This document shows positions 31,066 through 44,900 of a stretch of DNA of 64,000 nucleotides, piece after piece. Source of the stretch: Branchiostoma floridae (lineage: Eukaryota > Chordata > Leptocardii > Amphioxiformes > Branchiostomatidae); the NCBI RefSeq assembly GCF_000003815.2, contig NC_049983.1, forward strand, positions 1,146,900 to 1,210,899. The letters are read 5' to 3'. Under the pieces are notes generated by a model. It searched no databases, was not told the DNA's origin, and saw nothing but the letters and a program-made list of their open reading frames with translations. Positions within the stretch are counted from its first letter, which is position 1; every line of letters starts with the position of its first letter. The position numbers and the translations under genes were made by a program.

Positions 31066-32958
31066 TAGGGTTGATACTATTAGTATTACTTGTATCAGAA
31101 AACTTTTTAGCTTTAGGGTGAAAGTTTTAACAATGATCATGAACTACTATCTAACTTCGATGCCTCCTAATACAAAGGTATCCTATTACTCATCATTACT
31201 ACTATGTGCTGAAGTGGCCTTCTAGCATCAAATGTGTATTGGTTTCATGGTTAGGCATCAGACAGGAGGTTAAAGAGATGAGACATTTTCCATGGTACCT
31301 GGAGTTCTGTATCCTAAACTCTATTTCCCTATTGGTGAATAGGATCAAACCCACCAAGGTTGACTTTGACTTTATTTGGATCCACAGTTTATTTCTTGCT
31401 TCTCGGATTCGTCCATTTTTTTTCATAAAAAGAAAGTCGTGAGAAAAGTAATGTAGGTTTTGCTATCACAAACCTGTAAATATTGCCACATTATTTCAGT
31501 CTAAAGACATTGCCTTTTATTCAGAACATTAGTAATGAATCAACATAAACAATCCATTGCATTCAAGGTGCCATTAAACTCCTCAAGCTGTTGTTTTTGT
31601 GTTTTTTAAGCAGTATATCTTCACTCCAAACCTTTGAAAAAAAAAATAAAAATTTTTTTCCGACCTGTTGAGCAGGTTTTTTTTCGGAAAAATCTGAGAA
31701 GCAAGAAACAAATTTGGTGTGGCTTTAACTTGACATTTCTGATCTTTGTCACAAAGCAGCGAGGGCATCCTTTCGAGAGCGTTGATTTGCCATTTTCAAT
31801 ATTTATAATTCATAACACAGATAACACTGTACAATCAAACCTGTCTATAGCGCCCATGTGGTCGCTTGCAAAGGTGGCCGCTAATACAGGTTTGACTGTA
31901 ACGTTATACCATAAACTCCTACTATTGTTTATTGTCGGATAAGGGCGTAACATAATTTATAACACTGTACATTTATACCATAAACTCCTACTGTTGTTTG
32001 ATGTCAGATGGGGGCGCAACATAAATTATAACACTGTACATGTATACCATAAACTTATACTATTGTTTAATGTCGGGAGGGGGGTATCATTATTTATAAC
32101 ACTGTATAGTATGGTCACGTACGGTCTCTGTACTTTATATAGCCTTGCCCGTATTATGTAATTTTATTACCTGCTTGAAAAAAAGCAGGTACTGTTTTTG
32201 TCACCGGCAAGTATCAAACCTACGTCCGGGTTAAGTGTTTTCAGAACGTCGACCGTGTTAACAAGGTGGCCAATGAGGAATTGTTTACATTAAAATATGT
32301 CCCAGTTAAAGGTATAACAGCGGTGATACTTTAGCTCCACAGATAGTAGAATAAGACACCGAACGCCACCCCTGTGTGCGCTGTGAATCACTATATACAC
32401 ATTAGGGATATGTCCCAGCAGAAAATGTAAAAGGTGAAGCTGATGGCTGCACAGATCCACAACTAGAAAGTCAGAGTAACTGTGATTATCCCTGTCACCT
32501 CTGTATGGAATGAACCATTATATACACATTAGGGATATGTGCCAGGTGCAGGTGTAACAATAGGAAATAAAAAGGAAATGGTGAGGTTACTAGAATAAGG
32601 TGTAGTTTTGGATCTCGCCATTTGCGATAAGTAGATTTGTCTAAGTAAGTAGATATAAGAACAATGATGGAATAATTTTGCCAAACGTCAAACCATATCA
32701 ACCCCACAACACACCATGCCCACCATCACAAAACAAAATATTTCATGCAGGTTTGAGTTTTTAGACTCTTGTTTAGAATTGTTTTACTCAACAGATGCAT
32801 GCCATTGAATCACACACATGCTGTTAGTTTTGTATGGTGTCCTTACTTATTTTTTTTGCAAATCATTATTGGTTAATTTTACCTGTTGGTTTAAATTTGT
32901 CAGCATTATCGAGAGTAATTGACACAGATCCTAACATCTAACCCTTGTACCTGCACAG
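31066..32958. other. 3' flank of BTB-Kelch gene 1 and possible 5' region of the FG-GAP gene
   Basis: No exon recognised. The first exon(s) of the FG-GAP gene, with its signal peptide if any, should lie here. Contains the tandem repeat at 31904-32115 and two related ~170 bp segments around 32340-32540 sharing TATACACATTAGGGATATGT. Confidence 0.4.
31904..32115. repeat. three tandem ~70 bp units
   Basis: ATACCATAAACT starts units at about 31907, 31976 and 32045, each ending near ATTTATAACACTGTA. Confidence 0.8.
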
Positions 32959-35900
32959 AGCCAGTGTTTGCTGAATCAGGAGTGGTTTGCGTCTGTTCCG
33001 GCCGCCTCCCGCCCAAGAACAATGGTTCCGTGGCGCTGATACCAGGCTGGCCGGGTAATGTAGGTAGGTGGACCTGACCAGGAGCCTATAGGTTGTTTGG
33101 ATAACTACCTCCGTCTAGGAGATTCAAGGTGGCACCATATCCGACCATTTTATAATGGGGGGGGGGGGGACAAGAAAACAAAAACGTATAGAAAGCAACA
33201 TTTCGATAACAAATATACGACAGTATGGTCATGAATGATGAAAACAAATATCATCGAAAGAAAAAAAGAAAATGCACCATACTGGGTCGAACCGAGTCAC
33301 AAATACAAGTAGCTGTAAACCCTTAAGGTGCACTCTCACTGCACTTGCGTCAAGCTTGCGTCACTGCGGGGTTCGTTCACTGCGTCACTGTTTGGTTATT
33401 TTCTCTTTTGGTTTGTAATATAGATATTGCATAACATGTAAAAGTATGACTTAGAAGACGACAAAATACACAAAAGTAAGAAAATTCTTTCTTTATCTCT
33501 GAAATTCGTTGAGTATCTTTCGAACCCCGAAGTGACGCAAGCTTTACACAAGTGCAGTGAGAATGCACCTTTATCAACCACACCAGGAAACACCGCAGAC
33601 AATGCGGGCCAATACATGTACAAAGGCGACAGCCGTTTCAAAAGGTGACGATCCTTTAAGATACGTACGAAAATCAGACTGTACGAATGTACATTGCTGC
33701 GTGTCCTCAAACATGCCCCCTTCATTCTGTTATTGACTTTCAAGAGCTCCAAGCTAGGTTAAACATTGACAGCCTATATAGGCATGCTACTTCATATAAG
33801 TAAACATAACCTCAACAGGCTTTAGTTTGGTCTAGTTTTATGAAAGGAACAGGGAAAAAACCCATGCCTGGCATCGTTAAATCTAAGATAGCCACAGCAA
33901 GTAAATTTTATGGATGACATTCTCTGCAGACTGTAAAAATAATGAGATACCGCGAAAAAAGCAAGATGGGTACAAAAAAAAGCAAGCTGCGAAATTTTCA
34001 AAGTAGACACAATAAACGTTGTAACAACAGTTGAAGTAACAAAATATGGCACCAGAGCTAACAAGTCAAATATTCCTGTATCAAGAAGTGCACTAGTGTA
34101 GTAAACGTGCCCCTGGTGTGGTAGACTGGTATGCAATTTTGCAACTGCACTCATGGCTTCCATATTGGTGCCACTCTTAGGCCATGTTGATTTGATTATA
34201 TGGATGACATCCTCCGGGAACTCCAAAACTGATGCGAGCGAGCGAATAAAAAAAAAGTTTGGCCAAAAACAAAATTGCCTTCAGTATGAAATCAAAGTGG
34301 CCAGGAAGGTTGAACATAGGACTAAACACACATAGTATGGTATACCAACATTTACAATGTAGGTGTAGGTGTAGGGACCAGTACATCATACGGGTGCAAA
34401 ACATTTTTTTTCTTCTTGGACCAATCCGAAAAAAACAGACCTGAAGAAAAAAACAGAGGAACAGGTTTCGCCAATTACAAAATGGACACACTATGTCGGC
34501 AGCTATTTGGGGTCTAACCGGGGGGGCCAAGAAGACAACAAGAGCGAAGTCAAGTAGAGTTTATAGTCAATTGCACCAAGTTTCTACAGTCAAAGGTACA
34601 GAGACAGTTAGCCTTTATTACAAGGAGATTGGATTTTAAAATGCAGTGGGAGTCCAATAATCCACCAAACAGATTCCTTTGTAGCAAAATTGACCAATTA
34701 CCATTGTTTTGAGTATTGCCAGGTCTCAAGTTTCCACAGACATCAGGCCCAGGTTCATGTCCGGACCTGGAAATGATCCTCTGGACCTGAATTTTCTGTA
34801 CTGGTACCTCCCCCAACCAACAATGGATTTTTTTTCTTTCTGTCCTTTCACATCTTATTCTTTGACTTAGATTCATTTTGGCATTCTATGGCATTAGTTA
34901 TCTGTTTTCTGATACTTTTTTTTTCAATCTACGGAATATTTGTGCTCATTTTACAGCTGCTTTGCACAACTTATCGTGTGGTCGAAAACTTTTTTTTTTT
35001 TTGGAAATGGCCGAAAATTGGTGCGAGCGCGGATGTCATCCATATAATCAAATCAACGTGGCCTTACAGCTATCCAACAAGTTTCACTAGCTACAGTTAC
35101 TGCAACTACAGTCAAGGCTACCATTCTAGTGTCACTTCTACATAAAATTATTAGCTTACAGCACAACATATTTCGATCTACCATCGACTATCACAATTTC
35201 ACCAGGTGTCATTTACCGCAATCTAATAAAACCTTAGTATAGCGATCTTCCCATGATTGTCTTGATTCAGATTTACAGGTGTTGAAAATAATCTTGAGAA
35301 AGCCGCTATAACAACGTTTTTTTTTGAGGTGGCGGTATAATGGCACCTGGTGGAATTATGGGAATGTATGTTATCTGACTATACATGAAGAAGAAGAAAA
35401 TCATATTTCTTTTCTGAAATCAGGCGAAAAGTAATGAGCGCGCAGATGTCATCCATAAAATTTACTTGTTGTGGCTCTGTATTAGTATTATCGATCTAGT
35501 TCAATAGAACTTGTGTGACCATCGGTAAAGGACTACTAAATCAATCGTAACTTTACATGAGAAGTTCGAAATTACCGTAATTTTCGGCTGACGTTGTCAG
35601 CTTTGTGCACGAAGTGGATGCGTCGTTAGAGCCACGTGACTGCAGCAAAAGGGTCGTAAGTGCCTCGGATAAGACGCTAATGGAGGTCACATGTTTGAGG
35701 AGAGCCACACCTGCAGCACGTAAAAAGAACTCAACACACTTTACTCAGGTGAAAAGGAGTACTTTGCTTCGGCTATAGTGCCGTCCCTCGGATAGGACGT
35801 TAAATGGAGGTCCCGTGTCTGGGGAGCCATACCCCAGGCACGTAAAAGAACCCCCACACGTGCGATGGTGCGGTGTGAGATGGTGCAACTCCTTCCGTCT

Positions 35901-38900
35901 AGAATTAGTGATTCTCCACAAATCACCTGGACTCCAGGAAGAATAGTGACATATCAGTCACTAATGGAGATCTGTATAACCAAACCAAACCAAACCAAAT
36001 CAAGCTTAAGCTTATCGAATAGAGAGCTGAACATCACAATGTGAGTGGATCAAATATATCTGTCCCGATATGCAGCTTGTGCGATATGCAATACAAACAA
36101 ACAAATACACAAACAACTGTCTGTATAATACAACCCTCCGTGAAGTAACACGTTTGCAGTGTGGAATAAAGTGTCTGACGTTACGCCAACTAGAACATAA
36201 CGCCATTAAGTAATGGTCTTTACTTCAATATCATACTGTAAAACATTTAAAGTTCGCGGGGATTTAATTTCGCGGTAGCGAAAAAGGACTTTTCGCGGTG
36301 GTGTTAAGTTCACGGCAACACCATGGGCTGCATGCAGTCTAATACCATAATAAGAAAATATTCGCGGTAGTTTGTTCACGGTGAAGTGCGAACATTAATC
36401 CACCGCGAACATTTCTGCATTTACAGAAGTATCGAAATAGAGAAAATAGACCTACACAACATAAGTCATGAAAATTGACCAATTTAAAGTCAACGTTACA
36501 TATGTACAAAAATGTACAAAAGGGCCGACTTCGGAAATATTATTTCCCATTTTAGCCATTATTTCAATCTTGAAAAAAATCATCCTAACCAAAAAGCCAT
36601 AAAGGTATACTTTATCTGTACCTACGCGAACAGAATTAACTGCACATAATTTAACCGATTATGAAAGCTTAGTCTATACCTGTTCCTTCTAATGAAACAA
36701 GAAAGCTTGATGTTAAACAAAATCACATGAAACAAAGATTTTTTAAACATCGAATTACTGAATTGGTCTGTCTTCTATTAAAAAAAAAATTACAAGAGAT
36801 TTGTCTAACAAAAATGTAACAAGTGGGGTTCGAACCCACGATCCAAGGCTGCAAAAGCAAATCGCTGTCTGCACACAGCGCCTTTGACTGGTCGGCCACG
36901 CTGACTCAATTACGTAATCAGGCGTATAGAAGGGCTATTAGAAGGGTTTGGTTAAATTGGCCGATCCATGCATCCATCCATCCAAACGAACGGTTGAACG
37001 AACCGCTTCTGTCGATTCAAAGCCGGTGCTGTCGCAGCGGCAAAAAATCCAGATTGGAAAAAATGCCAAGAAAACCAAGTTATTCCCATTCTAAGCCCCA
37101 TACTTTGCAACGCACCTCTGACATCAGCCCAATACACATGACTTGACCACTGACTTGGCAAGCTATATTAACCACTAGATAAAAGACACTTATATGATAT
37201 ATATGTCTCCACTATCTCAAACCGATCAAATAGATGACGCAACATCTACTATGAGATAATTCGAATACCTACAGCCATTTAAGGTAGGATTTCAGGGTGG
37301 CTGAGCAAAATTTAAAAATGATATTTTCCAAAAAATAACTATCAATGTTTTTTTTTTTTATGTAATTCTATTTTCATAATCTAACATAATTTCCATTCAA
37401 ATGTTCCTTTTGTCTGTCAAAATTCAAGGTCAAAGTAACTGTCTCAAATTACGCAAAAATTTGAAACTCATCATAACTTTTCAAACTTGATATCATTAAA
37501 TAGGTCTTAGTGAAACAAATAGAATGGTTTTTATTTCAATAAAATCGGACATACCGTTAACGCTAGTTAACCTTTATTCGTTGCGTTTTTCACCAAGAGT
37601 CAGCTTATTCCAATCTGGCAGAAGAACAAAGCATAATTTCTGTATTCAACATGGTGATATTGTTGTTTACCTTTGTCATTCATCCCATCCACGATATATT
37701 TTCTCTCCTACCATGCTAATATGAAAATGTCTCAATTTGAAAACACCGTCGCGTTGCGTTGAGAACGACGGCGCTCCCGGGGGGCGTGACCTTTATTCGT
37801 TCTGACGAGACTCGTTATGTTTGTCCGCTGCTAATTACTTTATGCTGAAGCTATTGTTCCTTTCTTGACATGAATGGAGTGCTCTAGATTACAAACTTAT
37901 TCAGGCAACAAAAAAATCCCGACAACTACCGCTGAGTATTTACCGTCACACGCAGTAGCGCGTTGGTAAAAAAATGAGGTTGTTGGGTCAGTAGACCGTG
38001 ACGTAAAATCGATCCTGGCGCCATGATCGTTCCATGAAACTTATGCACCTTTCGTTGCAACTTGAACGGCGTGCTGTGGCTATTTCCAAGCGGGTAATCA
38101 TCAGTTTGCAGTACAACAATCTGTACAGTGTTTTGCACCCTCCACGCGGCAAAATGTAACCCGATATATTTGTGTCAAAGGTCAATTCCGGCGGCCAACA
38201 ACACTAAAGATGAAGGGGTGTGAAGTCTGATATGCCGCTGTTGTCAATGCCCTGGATCAAAGAACGAAAGATTCCACAATAAATGATATAAAACATTGCT
38301 GTCAGACTTGTGGTCGACAAATACCCCGGTATGCAGTGCAAATCTTGTTATCGGTGTACCATACCCGTACTGAGACAGTTGGTATCGTCTTCAAGGCCGT
38401 ATTTGCAACAGTTTACATGCTCTGGCTTGGGACTTTCACATTAAAAAAAAAGGGGACCAGAGTAAAATCAATTAATTTGTCGACGTTCAATATCATTTCC
38501 ATTTTTGGTGGTGCATAAATTGTTTGATAGATGGCTGCTTAATGATCTAAGAGAAAAAGGCGAGTTAGTGAGTTATTAAAGGTAAGTTTAGTAAATACCT
38601 TTTAATGTCGTCATCCAGTCTTTTTCCCGCGGTTGCGACCGTAGGTTTCTGGGGAAAAAACATGGCGACGTTCGATCGTGCGCGGGAGGTTTTGGCAACA
38701 AAGAGACGGTTTTCGACAATTGATCACACTTTGAGTCCAGTTACTGGTTAGCAACACAAACTTTATTGAGTTGTCTTGTGCATGATAATTGTGAACTGGA
38801 AGCGAATGTGATAGATCTCTGCCATTCCGGCGAACAACACGGTGACGCAATCCTCCCATAGAGCGGTAGGCTATTACAATAAGGGACGGTACGTTTTTGA

Positions 38901-41900
38901 CCTCGCTGTTTTCAAATGTGTGGTCATCGGAGCCTTTTCATGAATATTCTGAACACTTAAGTCTCTCGGTTATGCATTCCTGTGGTTATTACTGATGTTG
39001 CATTTACCGTGTCTCCGTAGATTCCCTGTTTTTGAAAAAACGAATTAAGGTAACTGAACGAATAAAGGTTAACTAGCGTTAGAGAGTTATGGCCATTCAA
39101 AGGCCTGAAAGTTATGCATAATTTCTCTTGATCAGCTAATTAAATATACGGCGTTATCGCTGGCCTGTGCCATAATACACAAAAGTTAGGGGTGATTTCT
39201 AAAATGTTAAATTTCCCATAAGCAAAGCTACGATGAAAACGAAAGAACGTCAATTAATTTATCGCGAAAGTACCATCTCAAATAACCATGTTCTAAATGA
39301 CATGATGATCCACGGAACCGATCGTGAGATACAGCTTCAGAAACTAATTTCAAAGCCTCCTGACAGGGGGTGAAACATTAGTTGCATATTTCTTTCCCTG
39401 GCATGTTCTCATCACAGGCGATGCCGTGCTGATCTCAGGCGCCCCCCAGCGGCAGCTGTGGTCCTACACCCGAGCGCCACAGTGGGTTGACATGAATGGC
39501 GATGGCCGACTGGATGCCGTGGTGGCGAGATTGTCGTTTGTTTTCAATCCTCCTCCAAGTATGAAAAGACTTATGTTTATGTTTCCCGATAGGGAAAACA
39601 TATTATTTTCGATGGTGTGTTCTTTGTTTCTTCTTCTTCCTCTTCTGTCATGGAGTTTCTTTCATGACTGCTAGGAGGCGCTGGTAGACTGTAGAACGCA
39701 ACTTAAACAGCTTAAACAGTTTTCACTCCTTATAGTTACTAATATACAACTGTGACTTAGCTAAACTTATTTTTCATTTGGTTGTGAATATAACTAAGGC
39801 TTCTTGTTTCTTTTTTTAGCCAACGCCTCAATTGTGAGCCAAATGGTATACTGTTGTGTGCGAGTAGCTTATAAAAGGCAAATTACTGGTAACATCCTGC
39901 GTTTTCTGGAAAATGTTGCCTGTCTAGCTACTTCCATTTTCTTTCTGATACGAAACACTCCTGAATAATTTCATCAGGCTAGAGTATTACTAGATAAGAA
40001 GATTCTTTGTTCCCGACCAAGACATGAAATCACAACCGCTGTTTCGGTAAGCGTCTGTCCTCACCATGATCTTCCTCACTGCAGCTGGGTATCGCTGCTA
40101 ACTAGGGCTGGGTACCGGTACGGTGTATCGGTACAAAACCTTTTTTCTTATTGGACCGGTCCGGAAAAACCGGACCTGAAAAAAAATCGGTAGACGGATG
40201 TTGGACCTTTTGGAAAATGAACAGATTATATGAACAGGCATTCGAACGTTTTGGGGCTTACTGGTCGGGGAAAATAACAAGAGCAAAGTAGAGTAGAGTC
40301 TATAGTCATCTCTACCAAGTTTTACAGTCCATCGAACAGAGGCAGGTAGCTTTGTATGATTTAAAAAACGCTAGTGGGAGCAACATATTTCACAAAACGG
40401 ATTTCTTTGTCATGAAATGGGCCATTGTTTTGAGTATCGTCCATTCACAAATTTTCACATACTGAATCAGGTTCAGGACCGGACCCAAATGTAATGTTGC
40501 CACACACGCGATTCCCCAAAAATGTTGTCATTTATGCGATCCCAAACGCACAGTAACCGTGATTTTTCCCCGCCCGCCTCTCTCTACAAATATGGAGGCT
40601 GACGGAAAAACGCTACCACCCCCCCCCCCCCTAACTGAAACTATTGAGGAGAGGTTCATACCTGTCGTTTTATCAAAATTTGTATTTTATTTGTCTTCAG
40701 AGGCATCTCTGATTTTTTATCGTGGGATTCATATAAGAAGCCGAACTTCTGTGTTACTATATCACCGAACTGGATATATGATATTTTTACACCGAACTGG
40801 ATATATGATATGTTTTGTCTTTGTTCTGACCTGTACTTAGTTCGGTTGGGCTAAATAATAAAGGTCTTTATTCATTCATTTTTTTATTATTATTTTCGGA
40901 CCAGCTCCTCCGACAACCCAGGGTGAGCTAGTTTGGTTTGAACAACCAGCGTCCAGTGGACTGCAGACCCCAAACTGGTCATCCCATGTGGTCATCCAAG
41001 GTCCGGAATTCGGGTCCTTGGCTGTCCGACTGACCACCACAGGAGGTGTGGCAAAGCTGGCGTTCCTCTGCCCGGAGTATTTTGGCAGGAGATTTCGTAT
41101 CGTCTGGACAGAAGGTAAAACTTTAAAGGGAATAGATTTCCACGCTTTCCGTCTTTCCCATCCTTCTGTGTGATTTTTAACATTTTATTCAATAAACATT
41201 GCAAACTCATGCCCAAAGGCCAATAGCAAGAAAACCCACTGTTGTACAACGTATGAGAATGTACAAAAAAGGAGGAGAGGATTGCGCTCCACCTTTCAAT
41301 ACCGTACTCTCCAAGCAGAGGTAACAGGTTTTGATACAGTAAGCCCGATAAAAAGGACTAAAAACGTTAAAAAAACAGCCAGAGCTTAACCTCTGCTTGG
41401 AGAGTACCAATACCGTGCCCTAGACACAGTGGATAACAACCCACTTAAAAGGCTATGGGACTACTTTTACCTTTACTATCTTATTCCGTCCCTCTCGGAT
41501 AAAATGTAACATGTTTCTTAAAGGGTCATTCCAGTCCCGAAGGGAGTGGTGTTTTCCAATAGATAATGTGTCAATGGATACATAATCAGCCGAATTTTGC
41601 GGAATTAACCTTGGGATGAATTGCGCGATGTTTGTTTTGTAAAACAATATGACACTCACTAAACCCATACAGACCCTACCCATACATTCCCTATGCTCAT
41701 AGACACTTTCTTTATCGTGCATATTTTCGGAATAAATGAGGATCGCTAAGAACATCTAAAAGGCAAATTACTCATAAGATAGCAAAGAACACATACCAAG
41801 ACGAGATTTCTTAGCGATCCTGAAATGAGTTTTGTAACCTTACTTAAAAGTTTTGCATTGTATTCAGCCATAGGATTTATTCAAATAGAGGGTACTTGGA

Positions 41901-44900
41901 GAGTTTAGTAGAAGACTGAATGCTTTTGAGTCACGTGGAGCAACTGGGTACTTTATCGTATAATGTGAAGTAGTATGCATTTATTACTTCCTAAAATTAA
42001 TACCTATCTGAAAATAACACTCCCGTGTTGAGTGGAATGCCCCTTTAAAGTTGCAGCTTCAAACTAAAGCCTAGTGAATGAATAACACCGTCCTATGTTT
42101 CCTGGCAGACCCCGGTGACATCTGGACGGACCCGGCTCTGATCAGAACTGCGACCATTGATGGCGATAGCGAGCGGTACGTCGACGTACAGGTAGGCAAA
42201 CTTACATGTATAAGAAGGAATAATTGCAGATAGTCTGCAATATAAGTGTAAGTATTCTATGTTTATCAACTTTATGCGCGCATCTGTTAGCAACGACACA
42301 TCTCAGGTGACTTAAGGCCCGTGACACGCGGGTAGCTAATGTCAAAACGCTTAAATCCTCATAACTTGCTCTCGCGTAGTCGTATCAAGATGAAACTTCA
42401 CACAATGCTTGAACAGTTCAAAATGTACTAGACAATTGTGGATTTGTACGTGAAATGCTGGAAAGTTGGGTAAGAAATACACATTTTGGTAAAAAAAACA
42501 TCGTTCACTTCATATGTCTAAGCCTTGGCGAGGACAGCACGCTTGGCTTTAATATTCATCAAGAGAAGAGCTTACACTAAATTTGTGAGCAATAATTAAT
42601 GCTATTTTGACCGAGGCTGAAGCCCATAAATGTGACTATGCAATATGCTTCGCGAAAGTTTTGGGCCGTTCTCAATCAAAGCTGTCGTTTTCCCACCATT
42701 TTACATCGAACAAGGTTCGAGCGGTACCATTATGCGGCTTACGCGGGGCCTTGTATTCTTAATGCATCGAATTATTTCAATATTTGATAAATACTTCATC
42801 AATACCTAATACGGTTAGCACTTAGACGTCTTTCCAAAAGTAGTTAGTGTGCCCCATACATAGTGAGTTCCTGTTTTCGCAATGTAACGTTACATTATGA
42901 CATTGGACAGTTCTGAAATCTTGGCGTCCCGCAGGTCACCTGCGGTCATGGAGTGGTTCGAAATTCATGTTCGGTTCCATCACCCTGGTAACCTTGCGGG
43001 GCCACGCCCTTTCTTACTCCCCAGGGAGCTCCATCGAATCACAGGCCTCAAGTTACCCGAGATAGCTAGCTGCAGTACGTAACCGCACCAGTCAGAATTG
43101 CCCTATGGAAGGCGACAGGCGGTCATCGAATCATTTAATTTGAGTAAAACACTTTGTTGTGTACAGAGCATTTCTTTGTCCTTCGTAGTTGACGTTGCTT
43201 TGTTGTCGTCCTGACAGTTGACTGATGTGAACGGAGATGGAAAAGACGACTTGCTGGTGGTGACAAGTAGGTAAGGCTACAGCAATTGATTATTATGTAT
43301 GCTATCAGCGCGTGCATTAATTTTCGCCTGATTTCAGAAAAAAAGCAAAAATTTTTTTCTTCGGGAGGGATGGTCAACATGACGATTTAGTAGTACCAAA
43401 ATGAGCAAATATATTGTGTTGCATTTGTAGAAGTGACACTTGCGAGGTACCCAGGACTGTACGTAGTTGTAGCAATGAAACTTATTGGATAGTTGTAAAA
43501 GTGACACCAATATAGAAGCTATGAGTGTGGTTACCAATTTTGTTGGTGATGCCAGTCTACCACACTAGTGTCACTTTTACCACACCAGTACATGTCTTAA
43601 ATACAGGAATGAATGCCTTGTTGGCTCTGATACCATGTTTTGTCCCTTTAATTCTTTTTACAGAAGTCATCACATTTTTGTGGTGCCTATTTTTGAAAAG
43701 GTAGCAATCTTTTTTTTCACCCATCTTGATTTTTTTCGCCCTATCGCACTACTTTTACTGTCTGCAGAGGATGTCATCCATAGAATTTACTTGCTGTGGC
43801 CTAAGGGACATCTCTGGCTATATACGGTCGTTGGTTCCCAGTGAAATTTTCACAGGCCTTAAAATGCCACAGGGCCGCGCCTGTTTGCTTGCGACTAGAA
43901 GTTGCGAAAACGATTATCCCTTTTTATCACAAGTGGCACCTTTGCGAATTTTTCCATATTGTAAAAAAAATGCCATTTCTTGCGCACATTGGTGACTTGT
44001 TGGCGCCAATTGGTGAATGTCATTCGGATACAAGCAAAGCCAGCTCTGAGATGCCAACTTAACTGTCATTAACATCTTGTATTTGGGCTTTGATGACATA
44101 ATTTTTTCTGTGAAAATTAACACCCGTTTTTTGGACGTGGCGTTACGAGGGGCCTTCAGGAAGTAATGTCACTGGTTTTATAAAAGGCTCATTCGGCACA
44201 AAGGTACAAGAATTTATCCCTTGAGATTTAAATATCTCAATTTGTAGTTCAGATTGTTATGAGTGACTGAGTTGAATTCAAGATGACCCTACCCTTGTTA
44301 CCCGTCGGAAGGAATTAGAGGGTCAATTAACGTGCAATTGATAATGTCCCTGAATCACTTGTAGCTATTGTAAGAAACTAAAACTGCACATGTATCAAGT
44401 TGCATTCCTCTATTAGCCACATACCTCTTTTCATATCTTAAATATAGTCATCTATTCTTTTTTTTCGTTTCTGGGATAAAGTTTGTTCGTCAGGGTCGTG
44501 GATTAGGGGTGGGCTGCTTAAAGTTTTTTTTTATCAACGTTTGAAAAATCAAACCTAGCACACTTCTTGGTCTTGAAAAAGTCAATAATAAATTGTGCCA
44601 TGTTTCGCATCTTTTGGCTGTCTACAAAAACCTTTATTCAACAAATCACGTATTTTGCTATTAATCAAACAGTCTGTAATGTAGCAACTGGCTCCATTCT
44701 AGAGGATGTGAAAGATGAACCATTGAGAGTTTGGACATGAAATTTGGCATGTAATCTATAGAGATATAATTTGTTATTATACAGGTGAAGTTCCTACAAT
44801 AGTTGTAAACTAGTCAGATCTAGAGGAACTAATCTCCTGACAAGCTCCCAGTGGTGTGGTCGTCTTGAAATCAACTCAGTTGATCATAAAAATCTGAACA

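Noticed and set aside
36829-36912. Functional tRNA gene
   Set aside because: No acceptor stem and an 8-base anticodon loop; kept only as tRNA-like.
42897-43082. 61-codon ORF in a GC-richer patch of an FG-GAP intron
   Set aside because: No splice sites in phase with the flanking exons and no recognisable motif.
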